Source of the DNA: Coptis chinensis
Lineage: Eukaryota > Streptophyta > Magnoliopsida > Ranunculales > Ranunculaceae
NCBI GenBank assembly: GCA_015680905.1
Contig: CM027385.1
Coordinates: 23,194,501-23,258,500 of the forward strand
DNA: 64,000 bases
Direction of reading: 5' to 3'
Shown here one piece after another: positions 22,480 to 33,590 of the stretch (position 1 is the first letter of the stretch; each line of letters begins with the position of its first letter). A program made the translations under genes and the position numbers. The notes under the pieces are model-generated. The model was not told the DNA's origin. It ran no database searches and saw only the letters and a program-made list of their open reading frames with translations.

Positions 22480-22900
22480 ACCATCTCGTGCCAACTGATT
22501 TTTTTTGTGGTGGTTATAAAAAAAAATTTAAAATAAAAATGGACTCACAGTAACAACCTTCCATGGATTTGTCATCTCGTGGAAACTCCTTGTTGTGGGC
22601 ATTACCTTTTCGCCGCAACTTCTTGTCGTGGGTCATTTTTTATATGATTAATGGAGGAGTGCCAATACCTTGGAATTGGTCAAAGGGGTGCCAATCCCAT
22701 AAAGTGGGGTGTAAATACTGCAACCCTTTATTCATCTATCACAATCCTTTCCAAAGTTCATCTTATAATACGACCTCTCTTAAACCTCCTTGACCCTTTA
22801 GTAACTTCACATTACCTCAATACTATATCACACAAAATGCCTTCTACTACTCCAATTTCATAAATTCATCCAAGTCCTTTTCTCATGGTTCTAGTGGTTC
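22480..22900. other. Border zone between E and chromovirus G
   Basis: 22480-22640 holds no recognised feature. From about 22640 plus-strand coding-like sequence of a gag begins (serine-, asparagine- and proline-rich), but it is too degraded to place the gag start. Confidence 0.45.
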
Positions 22901-23765
22901 CAACAACATTCCACCCATCACGAAACTCACCCAACAAGAGATGAAGGCTAGAAGAGAAAAAAGGTTATGTTATAACTGTGATGAGGTGTATACTTTTGGC
23001 CATATTTGTAAAAATAGGTAGTTGTATATAATAATGGGTGATGGCGATGAAGAAGGACAAGATCACATAGAGATGGTGGAATGGTCCGGGCCCGAAGAGC
23101 TTCAACATGTAGAAGAAGGGGATGAAATGGTTATATCATTAAATGCACTTGCTAGAAACATCTCACACCAGACTTTAAAATCAAAAGGAGTCGCTAAGAA
23201 GCAAGCGATGTCAATTATGGTGGACATCGGTAGTACTCATAATTTTTTAGACCCCACCACAACAAAACAAATTGGTTGTGAAATGATTCCCATATCAAAA
23301 TTTCTTATTACTGTAGCTGACGGCAGTAAGGTTATGAGCATTGCAATTTCCCCTAAGTTTAAATGGATAGTTTACAGAGTGACTTATGAATCATAATTGA
23401 GGTTGCTGCCACTGGGGGGGGGGGGATGATTGGAATGGCTTAAGGACTTTATCCCCGTTACTATGGACTTTTAGAAGTTGCAACTTCAAATATCAAAGGA
23501 GGGAAGAAAAATTATTTTGGATGGACATCGTGAAGAAGCGGAGTTGAAGATTATAAGCGGGAAACATCTTCACAACTTTCATAAGAAGAACCCACATGGT
23601 GTCATGGGGATTTATTTTCCATTTCCACTACAGAAGTAACACAATCAAATGAGATAACTATTTCGTCTGAATTTTCTGCATTGCTTGATGGATATTTTGA
23701 TGTGTTCGGGGAACCTAAGGATTTACCGCCTAAAAGATCTCATGAACATTACGTTCACCTTAAAG
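22900..23765 (+). pseudogene. Chromovirus (Ty3/gypsy) gag-protease fragment G
   Basis: Plus-strand fossil. RLCYNCDEVYTFGHICKNR near 22960-23020 is the zinc knuckle and spacing seen in chromoviruses of the Reina/Tekay type. MVDIGSTHNFLD near 23218-23253 is the aspartic protease site. Near 23680-23760 the RT start reads YFDVFGEPKDLPPKRS. The element is then cut by the copia LTR at 23766, and its remainder should lie right of the window. The copy is broken in several places and looks old. An 11-13 base G run lies near 23415. Confidence 0.8.
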
Positions 23766-24496
23766 TGTTGGGGAATTAAGCGATACCAATTGATCCCCAC
23801 TACACAGATAACTTCTATTTGAACTCACTTCAACTCTAGACAAATTCTAAATATCAACTACAACCTAACTAACATGCCCAACTCTCTAAACAACTATTAA
23901 CAACAGATAATAATGTAAAGATAAGAACAAGCATACCACAATACAAAGATATATCGTGGTTCGGTCAATGATGCCTACTTCCACAAGAGCTTGTCCTTTT
24001 ATAAAGTGGGAAGGAAGATTACAATCTCTCCTTTCAGTCTCTCACCTTACTAGATCACTCTTCTCTTTTTACAAGTTTGTCTCTCTGTAAAAGTTATCTC
24101 TCAATCTTGATAGCTTTCAAGATTGGGTTTTCTCTCTGGTTGCTTAGCTTAGGTTTTCCAAAACCTTATTTCTATTTATATATTGCCCTTCCAAATTTGC
24201 GGTTACTGTAGCGAATTAGAATAAAATATATACATGGGTGCGGGCACACCCTTGGCTAGGCAAAGTCGAGGGAGGGCACGCTTAAGCGCCTGGAAGATGT
24301 TCACACAATGGGAGCGGGCCGCACCTTGAGCCAGGCCAAGTCGAGGGCGGGGCGTGCTCAATCGCCTAGAGGTTCGTCAAGGGAAGAACTCAGGTCGCGC
24401 CTTAAGTAGGCCTAATTTGAGCACGTGCACGCTCAGACTTCTTCAACTAGAAATCAACTGATTCTCTCCTTCTTCCTCATGTGAGGGATAACTACA
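23766..24496 (-). repeat. 3' LTR of copia element H
   Basis: 731 bp from TGTTGGGGAA to GATAACTACA on the plus strand, with TGT/ACA inverted ends. The polypurine tract lies just right of it. CTATTTATATATT near 24172-24185 is a strong TATA box in the minus direction (AATATATAAATAG). A GC-rich patch with repeated TCGAGGG at 24260-24370 lies downstream of it in the element direction. No partner LTR is in the window. Confidence 0.85.
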
Positions 24497-24513
24497 ATAA
24501 TCTCCCCCTCTCG
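24497..24513 (-). other. Polypurine tract of copia element H
   Basis: The coding strand reads CGAGAGGGGGAGATTAT directly before the LTR, a typical plant copia plus-strand primer site. Confidence 0.8.
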
Positions 24514-24660
24514 AATAGTAAGCGGGGATACCTCCATGCAATTTCCAAATCAACAGGAGGAGTGTGCTACCATTCCGGCGGTAGCATAAGAATCATCAAA
24601 CTTACCTTTCAGAAAGACTTTGGTCATCATATCCGACCCGTTCTTGTCAGTATGGATCTT
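24514..24660 (-). pseudogene. C-terminal end of copia H Pol, left of insertion A
   Basis: The minus strand encodes HTDKNGSDMMTKVFLKGKF followed by a degraded tail, the usual end of copia RNase H/Pol. It is the part of H left of the element A insertion. The five bases ATCTT at 24656-24660 are one copy of A's target duplication. Confidence 0.82.
24656..24660. repeat. Target-site duplication of A, left copy (ATCTT)
   Basis: ATCTT directly before the LTR start, identical to 37065-37069. The flanks are both pieces of copia H. Confidence 0.9.
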
Positions 24661-26039
24661 TGATAAATGTAAAATGAATAGTCTACCTACGAAATGAGTG
24701 ATGAATTCACAACGTAAGTAAACTAACAACTATTTTGATGCTTATTTATCAAAGATATTTTCTACTCTCAATCCTATGAGATATAGTGGAGTAGAGTGAT
24801 TCGTTCCACTCTTAGTCCTTCCGTATGCTTGTTTTCTAGTCTCAATACTCTACTTAAAGTCAATGAGAGCTTTACGAAAAGGGGACTAGACTACGATGCA
24901 ACTACCCATGAAATGCACTAGTCGGTTATCAGAATACTAAGGGAATGCTACGTTGATTCGATGTTAAGGAGTTAGAGGGGATTGATTCCACCTTAACTCA
25001 ACTTAATCCACTAGCGACGAAGTCGTCAGAATCCGAATTGAACTGCTAAGCGAGAACAATCGGTTCTTCCTAATCCCTAACTACACATGGCATTTCTACC
25101 AATTAATAATTAGCATGTGAACGATTAAACCCATTCTCATGGTGAACTAAACGCGTTTCTAGAGTGGAAAGGAAACTACGACAATCTCCGATAATTGGAA
25201 TCAAGCTTTCATCAAGGTTTCTCAACCCCCTCTAATGGAGGTTTAGCCTTGAATCATTCTGCAATCATTTCCATTTAAATTTAAACTAAACATAATATAA
25301 AGCATTGAAATTTACTTAATGAAACAATAATGGAATCTAATTAATAACTAAGAATTGAATGATAACAAGAATTGAAATTAGATCTAATAAATTGTAAATG
25401 ACAAAAACGAAATTGAATAATAATAACTATTTATTTGTCTAATGAAATGAAGAACAAAGATTCAAAGGTTTTATCTAAACAAGGATTTGAAACTAATTAA
25501 ATAAAACAATTAAATCTAGATCTAGAAGCTATTCTAATGGCTACTTTCTATTCTAAGCTATCTACCTAACCTAACTGCCATTAACACTGAGTTAAGCTTT
25601 TGTTCTTATACATTCAGATCCAAAAATCGTGCATGGGCTTGGAGCCATGTTTTGGGCCAGAGAATCAGGCCCAAAACCCAATTCTTTCAGTCCAAAAAGG
25701 CCTCTTCAGCTGCAGTTGGCTTCCACAGACTTTCCGTCCACTTTTACTCCTCTGATTTGGTCAAGGCTTGGACCATTGCAAAGCTCTTTCCGAGCTGGTC
25801 GTTTTGACATAAGGTAGGCCTCATTCCAAGGTCTGAGTCCAAAGATATGGCATTCGGAAGTTCTGCTGACTTTTGCTCCTTTATCTCGCTAAAGTGGCAC
25901 ATTTCTGCACATAATGGACTTTGAAGCCTGAAATGCATAAAAACACGTAATCAGTATTAACTCTTACTTATTATTCACATAATTGGTCTAACAAAGATGA
26001 TTATTAAGGGGTTAAAACTACAGTTTTGGGCTCTTATCA
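24661..26039 (-). repeat. 3' LTR of Athila element A
   Basis: 1379 bp from TGATAAATG to CTCTTATCA on the plus strand, nearly identical to 35690-37064. The ends are the 6-base inverted repeat TGATAA/TTATCA. GTTCTTATACATTC near 25599-25612 gives a TATA-like box on the minus strand. Confidence 0.93.
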
Positions 26040-26079
26040 AACCACCCCCAAACAAAGATTTTGCTTGTCCTCAAGCAAA
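26040..26079 (-). other. 3' polypurine tract of A with adjoining hairpin
   Basis: Plus strand AACCACCCCCAAAC, that is GTTTGGGGGTGGTT on the coding strand, directly before the 3' LTR. TTTGCTTG at 26060-26067 pairs perfectly with CAAGCAAA at 26072-26079 around a TCCT loop. Confidence 0.82.
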
Positions 26080-27607
26080 GATGAGAAATTAGAATAAGTG
26101 ACCAAAATGGAGTTCTAACTACTCGTTTATTTGAGTCGCGATTGCATTGACCATATGCAACAAGGCCTTAAACCACTAGGAATTCCCTAGTGGACGAAGT
26201 TATAGCCTCGTGAGAGTTTTCCAGATGAAGGTACTCACAAACTTCATCTATACTACAACGACTAAGAAAATAAAACTATTGTTCCTTATTCATGCTCCCA
26301 ATTATCTATACATCTCACTAGCTATGAACACGAATAACCAAGTCAAAAACCTAAGTTAATATATGCATAATAATCTATCATCTACAATAAACATATACAC
26401 CATGAGTAGTACTATAAAATGTTTAGCGTGTTTCTTTTCTCGAGAACTTCGAATAGCGTCCCCTAAGTAGGTTCTCACAATAATAGTCAAGAAACAACAC
26501 TCTGATTTTTCCACTCAAGTTTTCTACTCCAAAGTGCAAGTAAGCACACTTTACCTTACAATCTCAATGACACACAAGGAAGCTGGAGTCGATCAAACAC
26601 ATCTACCACTTACTATCACACTAACCTATTCCTAACTGAGCTAGAGGTCTTTATTAGGTGTTGCGGGGATTAGGAGATGGTTTAAGAAGGAAGGAAATGG
26701 ATATACAAAAGGACAAGTCTGAGATAATAGAGTCTTCATATTATATAACTTAGAGAAAACCTTGTTATTTTCTTTTTCTTCTATACTTTGTTTTCATCCT
26801 TAGCCATATTTTTCTTTTTCTTTTCTTTGGCTTTTGACTCCCTTTTATTCTATTTTTGGAGTTTTTATTTATTTCTATATTTTTTTTTTCTTTCTTGGAT
26901 GGAAACTTCTTTTCTTTTTCTGAAGCAACTACTAATTTTTGTTTACACAGGTTTTTCTCTTTTTCTTTCTTCCTCATTCTATTCTCAGACTTATTCTAAA
27001 TTGGGTAGGTTGATTTATATTTATATTTTTTTTTGTTTTTGTAACAGGGTAAAGGAATTTTGGTTTATGAAAGGCTAAGGAAAGGCTCGAGGGGCCGACT
27101 AGCGGAAAATAATTCATAGGTTTGAATTTTTGGCTATATCGATCCAAAGAGGGCCTAAATTCTCGCTTAGGATATGACATAGTGATCAAGCAAGTGGACG
27201 TGTGATTTCTCTATCCGGATTTTACTTCTCCCTTGTGTCATTTCTCAAATGTTTCGCTCATATAAGGCTTTAGGCTATATTCTCACAGGATTTGTAGAAT
27301 AAGTACTCTAGCCTAGATTTCAGAAACTTACTACTAACAATCATAGATACTCATGTAATATATTTATAGATAGATGCAAAGATTATTACCTACATATTAA
27401 CCTAAGTTTCTAACAATTATTCCGATGCAAAAGCTACGTGAGACTTCTAAATGTTAAGAGCATAGAGAAAAGAAAACAATACCAATATTCCTAAGTGTAT
27501 AGCATAAACTTATTTATTTATATTTTTGAAATTTTTAACTTGAAAACAAATGCATATTATACATATCTATATCCTAACAGATGTCTTAATTACACGAAGT
27601 TTCTATG
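26080..27607 (-). other. 3' non-coding region of A between the two tract-hairpin units
   Basis: About 1.5 kb without a supported gene. A T-rich block lies at 26770-27040 (pyrimidine-rich on the plus strand). Blocks such as ATATCGATCCAAAGAGGGCC near 27137 recur at 48820 in B and 52620 in C. The conservation across three elements shows it is a shared 3' UTR rather than random sequence. Confidence 0.6.
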
Positions 27608-27644
27608 CCCCCCAAACAAGAAGCATGCTTTGTCCTCAAAGCAT
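27608..27644 (-). other. Second polypurine-like tract and hairpin of A
   Basis: CCCCCCAAACAAG at 27608-27620, then ATGCTTTG at 27625-27632 pairs perfectly with CAAAGCAT at 27637-27644 around a TCCT loop. It is the same architecture as the true 3' tract at 26040-26079 with a different stem sequence. Confidence 0.7.
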
Positions 27645-27849
27645 TTAAATAAAGAGGGTAGGAAAAATACCATTGAAGCGTGAAATTCGTGAACATCCAA
27701 AAACAAGGTTAGAACGCACTAATATAGGAAATAAAACCCACACAACTCTATATGAGTTCTACCCATTATGGGGTTAATGTAATTAAATTGCTTGGGACAT
27801 AAGCGCACTAACAATGAAAATAAAACTTACCTCCACTCCCGCCGTTATT

Positions 27850-28865
27850 CGTCATCTTCGTCATCCTCTACTTCTATAAAGAAGTGAGGGCTCCTTCAAG
27901 GCCCCGCCATGCTATGATAATTTGCCGGCTTCACGCCATTTATCATCTATGGTTGCTAACCTATTAAGTGCCACTTGGTCCGATGGGGTGTAGGGTGCAA
28001 CCCGGGTGAGGTTGTATCCGCCACCCTTGCCAAGTCATTGCACGGAAAGATCGAATAATACTATTGGTGGGTCGCACCGTGTCTACCGTAATCCAATCCG
28101 TGAAACGTGTACAAAAAACAGGAAAGAAACATAGCATAATACGTGAAATTAGAACAGGCATAAGAAGGTACTTATGCCTCATGGTATGGGCTCGTGCTAA
28201 ACTAGACATCAAAGTTCGGGAAGATCATAGAACCGGGCGCCCCGGCGGGCTAAAGCAAGGAAAAACGCTGCAAGTGGCGCCATTCACGTAAGAGAAACGC
28301 CATTTCCCTAATATGTTTAGCATAATCCAAAACATAACAGTTCCTATGTTCATGGACGGGCTACCAAGGGCAACGCGTTATAGTCCCCTTGGTCCTCAAT
28401 CACGGAAAATGCCTGCCCCATAAGCCTGCGTGCAAAACTCATAAGTGTAGACATGCATATTATCGAATCTAATAGCACCATGGGTCTTGTATCTCAGCCG
28501 GGCATAGCAAGTCCAAGAACAAATGCTAGCAAGAACACGGTAATTTCCATTGGTTCTTCATTCAATGTTGATGGAGAACACTTGTTCTCCATCCGGTCTC
28601 TCAAAGAAAATGCAGTTATTATAAAAATAAGATGCAAGTGCTGGAGAATAAAGTTCAGCCGGTCTTACCATAAGAGGTTCCCAGCCAACATATGTGATCA
28701 CCTCGCGAAACCAAGCACCGTAAGTAGTGCTTTGGAACAAATCTTCGAAAGACTGTTCCGGTATCAATGTTGGAGATGTCATCTCAAAATTACGCTTTGG
28801 GATAGCTGCGAATGATCCGGATACTACGCTAAAAAACTGGAAAATTTCTGGTCCACGCAAAGTCG
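27850..28865 (-). pseudogene. Extra ORF gamma of element A, downstream of pol
   Basis: A minus-strand coding fossil in the position of the env-like ORF of Athila. The start part at 28860-28558 shows LIPEQSFEDLFQ, VITYVGWEPL and ELYSPALASYFYNN. The C-terminal part near 28110-27990 shows DWITVDTVRPTNSIIRSF. Both parts match the ORF at 53302-54303 in C, and the C-terminal part recurs at 49551-49850 in B. I recognise no described domain, and a hydrophobic patch is possible in the middle. It is broken in several places. Confidence 0.6.
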
Positions 28866-29110
28866 TTATGCTGAAAGGCCAAAAAAGGCGAAGTCGCTTT
28901 TTGTTTTTGGAATTCCAAGAACTAGGGCTGAAGTCGCTCGAGGATGCTGGCGCCGCTTATTAGTATTTTGGAATTCCAGTGTTTTAGCCGAAGTCGCTTT
29001 TGACTTGGCGCTGGCGCTCGACAAAAATTTTCTCGTCGGCGTGTAGGGCGTGAAGCGCCGCTACTCAAGCGCGGCGCTCTCGAAGTTGCGTTTCGCGAAA
29101 ATGAAGTCGA
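28866..29110 (-). repeat. GC-rich repeat patch upstream of extra ORF gamma
   Basis: Repeats of GAAGTCGCT and TTTTGGAATTCCA about 60 bases apart (near 28905 and 28966) and many GGCGCT words. It recalls the GGAATTCC-bearing 77 bp units in the gag leader of D, but here it lies before an internal ORF. Confidence 0.55.
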
Positions 29111-29483
29111 AACGGGGAATCGCGGGTGTGAAAGGTGAGTGATGGAGTTTAGGTGTAGTGTGAGTTGTGAGGATAGTTTGTATCAAGTTTATATAGGTTT
29201 AAAGTTGCTAAAAAAGGATCGGAAAGTTGCCAAAACTAATTACGGCAGTTTCCGGAAATCCTAAAATTTCCAAACTCGAAAACGGAAACAACTCATATCC
29301 TGGATTCTAATTCAAACCGAGTATCTTTTAGGTTGATTTTATGATAGAATGTACTTATTTAATCTAGATTTCATCCTACAATGATACTTAATCATATTTC
29401 TACCTAAACAACCATATTTTCACCTTGACTCCGCAATTAATTCTAATACGAGGGTTATACAAAAATAATGCTTGAATTGATAA

Positions 29484-29500
29484 AACCACCCCCAAACAAG
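29484..29500 (-). other. Third polypurine-like tract of A
   Basis: AACCACCCCCAAACAAG repeats the true polypurine tract sequence almost exactly and lies between the two extra ORF regions. No clear hairpin follows it. Confidence 0.55.
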
Positions 29501-29699
29501 TTGGGAAGGTGGGGTCAATATGAAACAACCATGCATAATGAAAATAAGCCCTTATATTAAAATTTCATTTGGAGTACCACTACAATATTCAAATTACGGA
29601 AATAAAAATTACATTACAATAAAACAACAAAAAAAGTAAATAAAACAACAAAAGTAAATAACACAACAAAAGTAAATAAAACAACAACCACTATCAATC

Positions 29700-30860
29700 C
29701 TCGGACTCTCTAAACAAATGCTTGCCATCGGTGGCGGAGGGCACACTCTCTAGTGGTGGCTCCCGGGCTCCGTAGGTCCAAAGAGCAGTCGTCCTTCGCC
29801 GACGACGCCATGCCTCGTAGTCGTGTCCTCGGCGAGTCGTATGAGGTGGGAAGCGTGCAAGCATATCCACTCTAAACCGGCAATCCGGGCTTCCATCTCA
29901 GCCCCTGCCCCCATCTCTCATCCTCTCTCTCGGGTGCGGAGCTCGGTTGTGATGAATAGTCGCCGTCGAGTCCCCGAGGTCTGCACAGATAGTGTTTAGG
30001 GAACGATGCCCCTATGAAGCACAGCCATGCGCTTCGCGATCGACCAACACCTCGGAGGGCATCTCGCATCAAAGCAGGTCAAGTCTTCCTCATCCTCGGA
30101 GGCATCCTGCTGTCCCCCCTCCTCTTCATTCCCAGCCCCACCATCCTCTTCTTCTTCCTCTCTATCCTCCGCCTCCTCCAAACTTGTTGGACACACTCCC
30201 AATAGATACGCGTGTTCGGTCGCGGGGTAATGTAAATCCTCTCGGGACGGAGCTGCTTTCATCTTCAAAGATGATCTTGGTGATTAACACAAGAAGAGGT
30301 GCCAAAGACCTTCCGACCCCCTGATTATGCTTCAAAAAAACTCCGGGATACGAAATCGTATTTCGCCTCCCGAGTACCCATAACACGCGGAGGCAGGTCG
30401 GACCGATGTCATCGACCTTGTCCTTCCCTAGGACATTCCGACAAATCCAATCGGGTCAGAAATACCGGGTTGGTCCGAGTGATGCCCGGCGAACACAATG
30501 GGAGTTTGTATTGTAGCTCCCATTGATGACAAATCGGGCCTATCAATGGCTCTACCCGTCACAAACCGGGGCTCTTGTAAAGTGGTTCTCGGATGGATTC
30601 TAGGCGAATGCCTAGAATCTCGACAACAACCCGATGAGTCAACTCCTTCTCTTCTTCCTTACCATCACAAAAATCCTACTCCCCTCCAACTCCCTGGTGT
30701 TGTAGAACCGTCGGACCAAGTCTTCATGGTAGAAGGCTTCGGTCGTGTACCAGAGACTATTCCAGTCTCTACTAGCCATTTCGTCACCGTAAAACGGAGC
30801 GAAATGGTCGGCAGTGAAAACTTGCTCCGGTATGAATCGGCGTTGTTGAGCCATTTGAAG
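29700..30860 (-). pseudogene. Extra ORF alpha of element A, downstream of pol
   Basis: Minus-strand fossil. The start at 30854 reads MAQQRRFIPEQVFTADHF, then RDWNSLWYTTEAFYHEDLV and RRFYN. It matches the start of the 57844 ORF in C. The C-terminal part at 30268-29996 is E/D-rich (EEAEDREEEEEDGGAGNEEE), a low-complexity acidic tail. By analogy with C it belongs to the 'putative plant transposon protein' family found in Athila-type elements. It is broken in several places. Confidence 0.55.
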
Positions 30861-30908
30861 TTTGAATACGGTTTGGGGTTTGTAGAGGGTGTGGTAGTGG
30901 TGGTTTAA

Positions 30909-32330
30909 CTTGACCGACTGAAAGAACAGTGGTGGTGGCGGTGTGGTGGCGGCGCAGCACCAAATTTTTGAATTTTTGGTGGTTTTTGTTGGGTTAAATT
31001 GGTGGAGGTGGTTTGGTTTTAGTTTTAGAAGAGATTTAGCTTGGAAATTTGATGGTTGGCGGAGTTTATGGTATTTCTTTTAATTTTTATTTTTGTTAGG
31101 GTTTTGAGCTTTGTTAATGGCGGAATGGAGTGGAAAAATGATGAACTGTTGCTGAGAATGTGTAAAGCGCTGACCGGTTGGTTAGCGCTGGTTGGGCCCA
31201 AGCCCAAAATCGAAATTTTTGATTTTTTGATTTTTTTTTTCGCTAACTTCAAATCAAAATTCCCGCTTCATTACCGGGTCCGATTTTTATGAATGAGATA
31301 TGGAAATGATCAGGAGAGAATTTCCTATCCAATGATCCATAAAACACTCTATTCCGACTTCAGATGACATACGAGATAGTGGAAAACGCCTCGAAGTGCG
31401 TGCATGACGTAAGTTATCTTGAACGAATGAACTCTAAATTAATAGATTATGTCAATCCGAAGTCGTAATACAATAAAACGGCCTAAGCAACTGTAATGGG
31501 ACATAAACATTTAGTACGGAACATTTAACACTTCCACCCCCAAACAAATTTTTACAACGAAGCTTAGAAAATTTGTTTTTAGTAGTGGGTCTTTTAAAGT
31601 CAGATTCCCGAGACTTCCTAGATTACTATGTTTATTTTTATTTTTTTTTATTTTTATTTTTATTTTATTTTTAGAAGGAAAAACGATAAGCAATAAAGAC
31701 ATAATTCACACCATAGAGAAACATGACTCAAAAATCCGAGAAAAACATGCAAGAGTGGAAAACGTGAACTATGTGAACCGTGGACTTAGGATCCGGTACT
31801 TACAGCCACACACTCCATAGGGAGGGCCCGGTTACCTTAATGGTGCACTCACCAATATATTAAAGTGAAAGGAAGTGCACCAAACACAGAAATTGAGTCG
31901 TTTATAGTCAGATACTCGAGACTTTATCTAAAACATATGTATGAACATGAAGTTGATCATATATCAACAACCTAAAATAGTTGTGGATCATTCCATAAAT
32001 AAATATCACATAAAACATATCCAAACACAATGAAACACCAATTTTCCCTATGACTCAACCTAGTGAAATGAAAGCGAAGTTGGATTACCCTATTGTGTAA
32101 CCTATCATGCACCTTATTTTTCATTTTGAATGAGTGGGTGTTCTAGTAAATAAGTGTGGAAAAGTGAATGGTTGTGGAGAATATGGTAGATATGGATAAG
32201 TTCTAGAAAGACAGCTTGTACACAATGAGGATGTGGTTTTAGCAATCAACTCATTCATTGTGTGTGTAGGGACTGCCTCAATTCTGAAAATGAAGGTGTC
32301 AAATAGTTTGTCCTTCCGAAGTATCTGCTT
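30909..32330 (-). other. Spacer of A upstream of the extra ORFs
   Basis: No gene is supported. It includes the internal tract-hairpin unit at 31534-31578 and the conserved post-integrase block at 31780-31860. 31880-32330 shows no recognisable feature. Confidence 0.55.
31534..31578 (-). other. Fourth polypurine-like tract of A with long hairpin
   Basis: CCACCCCCAAACAAA at 31534-31548. AAACAAATTTT at 31542-31552 is perfectly complementary to AAAATTTGTTT at 31568-31578. The identical pair in D lies at 4781-4818. Confidence 0.62.
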
Positions 32331-33590
32331 TTGCTAGGAGGATTTAAAAATTATGAAGCACAGGAGAAACAAAAGGATCGAAAGTGCAAACTCGAGATTC
32401 CTTTGAAAGGGTGGAAGGAGGGGAATCGAGGTGGATGTTGTGCAAGTTAGTTCTTGATAGGGTGAATTGTCACCTACTCGAAAAAACTCATCGAATTCCT
32501 CATCTAGATTGGTCATATCCACATTACTATGGTAGTCCTCTACATCTTTGAGAAAATCCGCTATCCCTTCCTCATCAATAATACGTGTATCGACTAGTGT
32601 AGGAATGAAAATGTTGGAGTCTGACTTTCCAAAGGAAAGAATTTTGGGCATATGACTATCAGGGAACGTGTTGTTGAAATAATCTCGAAAGCAAAGCTCT
32701 CGATCATGCTAACCTCTCCATCCATCCAGATCGAATCGGGTAATCGTGGTCCTTGTTTTAAAACATTGACTTCAACAGCAAGATGGCCAAAAGACATGGA
32801 CATTGAACCATCACGCGAATTAATGAGTGCATTGGCAGTTGCCGTGAAAGGGCGCCCTAGAATGATCGGACAGAGTCGTTAGCGACTTTCGTAGATCGAG
32901 GACTACAAAATCAGCCGGATAGTAGAAATCCTGAACTTTTACCTAGCACATTTTCGACTACACCCTTAGGATACTTAATAGACCCGATCAGCTAATTGCA
33001 ACGCGTCATTTTAGTGGGTTGCATCTTGTCTAGACCTATTTGTCTATACAAATAAAATGGGGTAAGTTAACACTAGCCCCCAGGTCTAATAACGCGGTCG
33101 TCGTATAGGAATCTCCTAAGGTGCATTGTACAGTAGGACGACCAGGGTCCTTGTACTTAACAATTCCATTATGTTCAGATAAGGTTGGGAATTGTTCTGT
33201 TAAAAAGGCGTCTTTTGGTATATTTGTCTTACGCCTAGTAGTACACAATTCCTTAAGAAACTTAGCATGATGTGGTAGCTTTTTAATAGCTTCGAGGAAG
33301 GGAAGGTTTATAGTTAGATTCTTGAAAACGTCCCTAATCTCCTCGTAATTTGTATCCCTAGTTAACATGGCTAATTTTTGTGGAAACGGTGGTTTCTGTC
33401 TATATTTAGCAATGGTATCACCTGGATGTTTAAACATGGCTTTCTGTTTCTTAGGTTGTGTTGTAACTGGTACCTCTACAGTGGTAGGCTCTTCAGTTTC
33501 TATGTCGGTATCTAGTAAAATAGTAGGTGTAGGGGCTACTGGTGGGGTAACTATAGGCATAGTTACCTTGTTATCAACCACTCTGCCCGA
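32331..33590 (-). pseudogene. Protease region of element A
   Basis: Minus strand. KDPGRPTVQCTLGDSYTTTA and LLDLGASVNL near 33150-33070 mark the aspartic protease. LTEQFPTLSEHNGIVKYK precedes it. SMSMSFGHLAVEVNVLK and WMDGEVSMIESFA near 32800-32700 are the C-terminal part shared with D and F. It is broken in several places. Confidence 0.78.

Noticed and set aside
26770-26980. A lysine-rich minus-strand gene or hydrophobic plus-strand gene
   Set aside because: This is the pyrimidine-rich block of the Athila 3' non-coding region, conserved as DNA in A, B and F but not as protein.
29992-30526. Several plus-strand open frames with S/P-rich products
   Set aside because: They are the opposite strand of the acidic tail of extra ORF alpha in element A.
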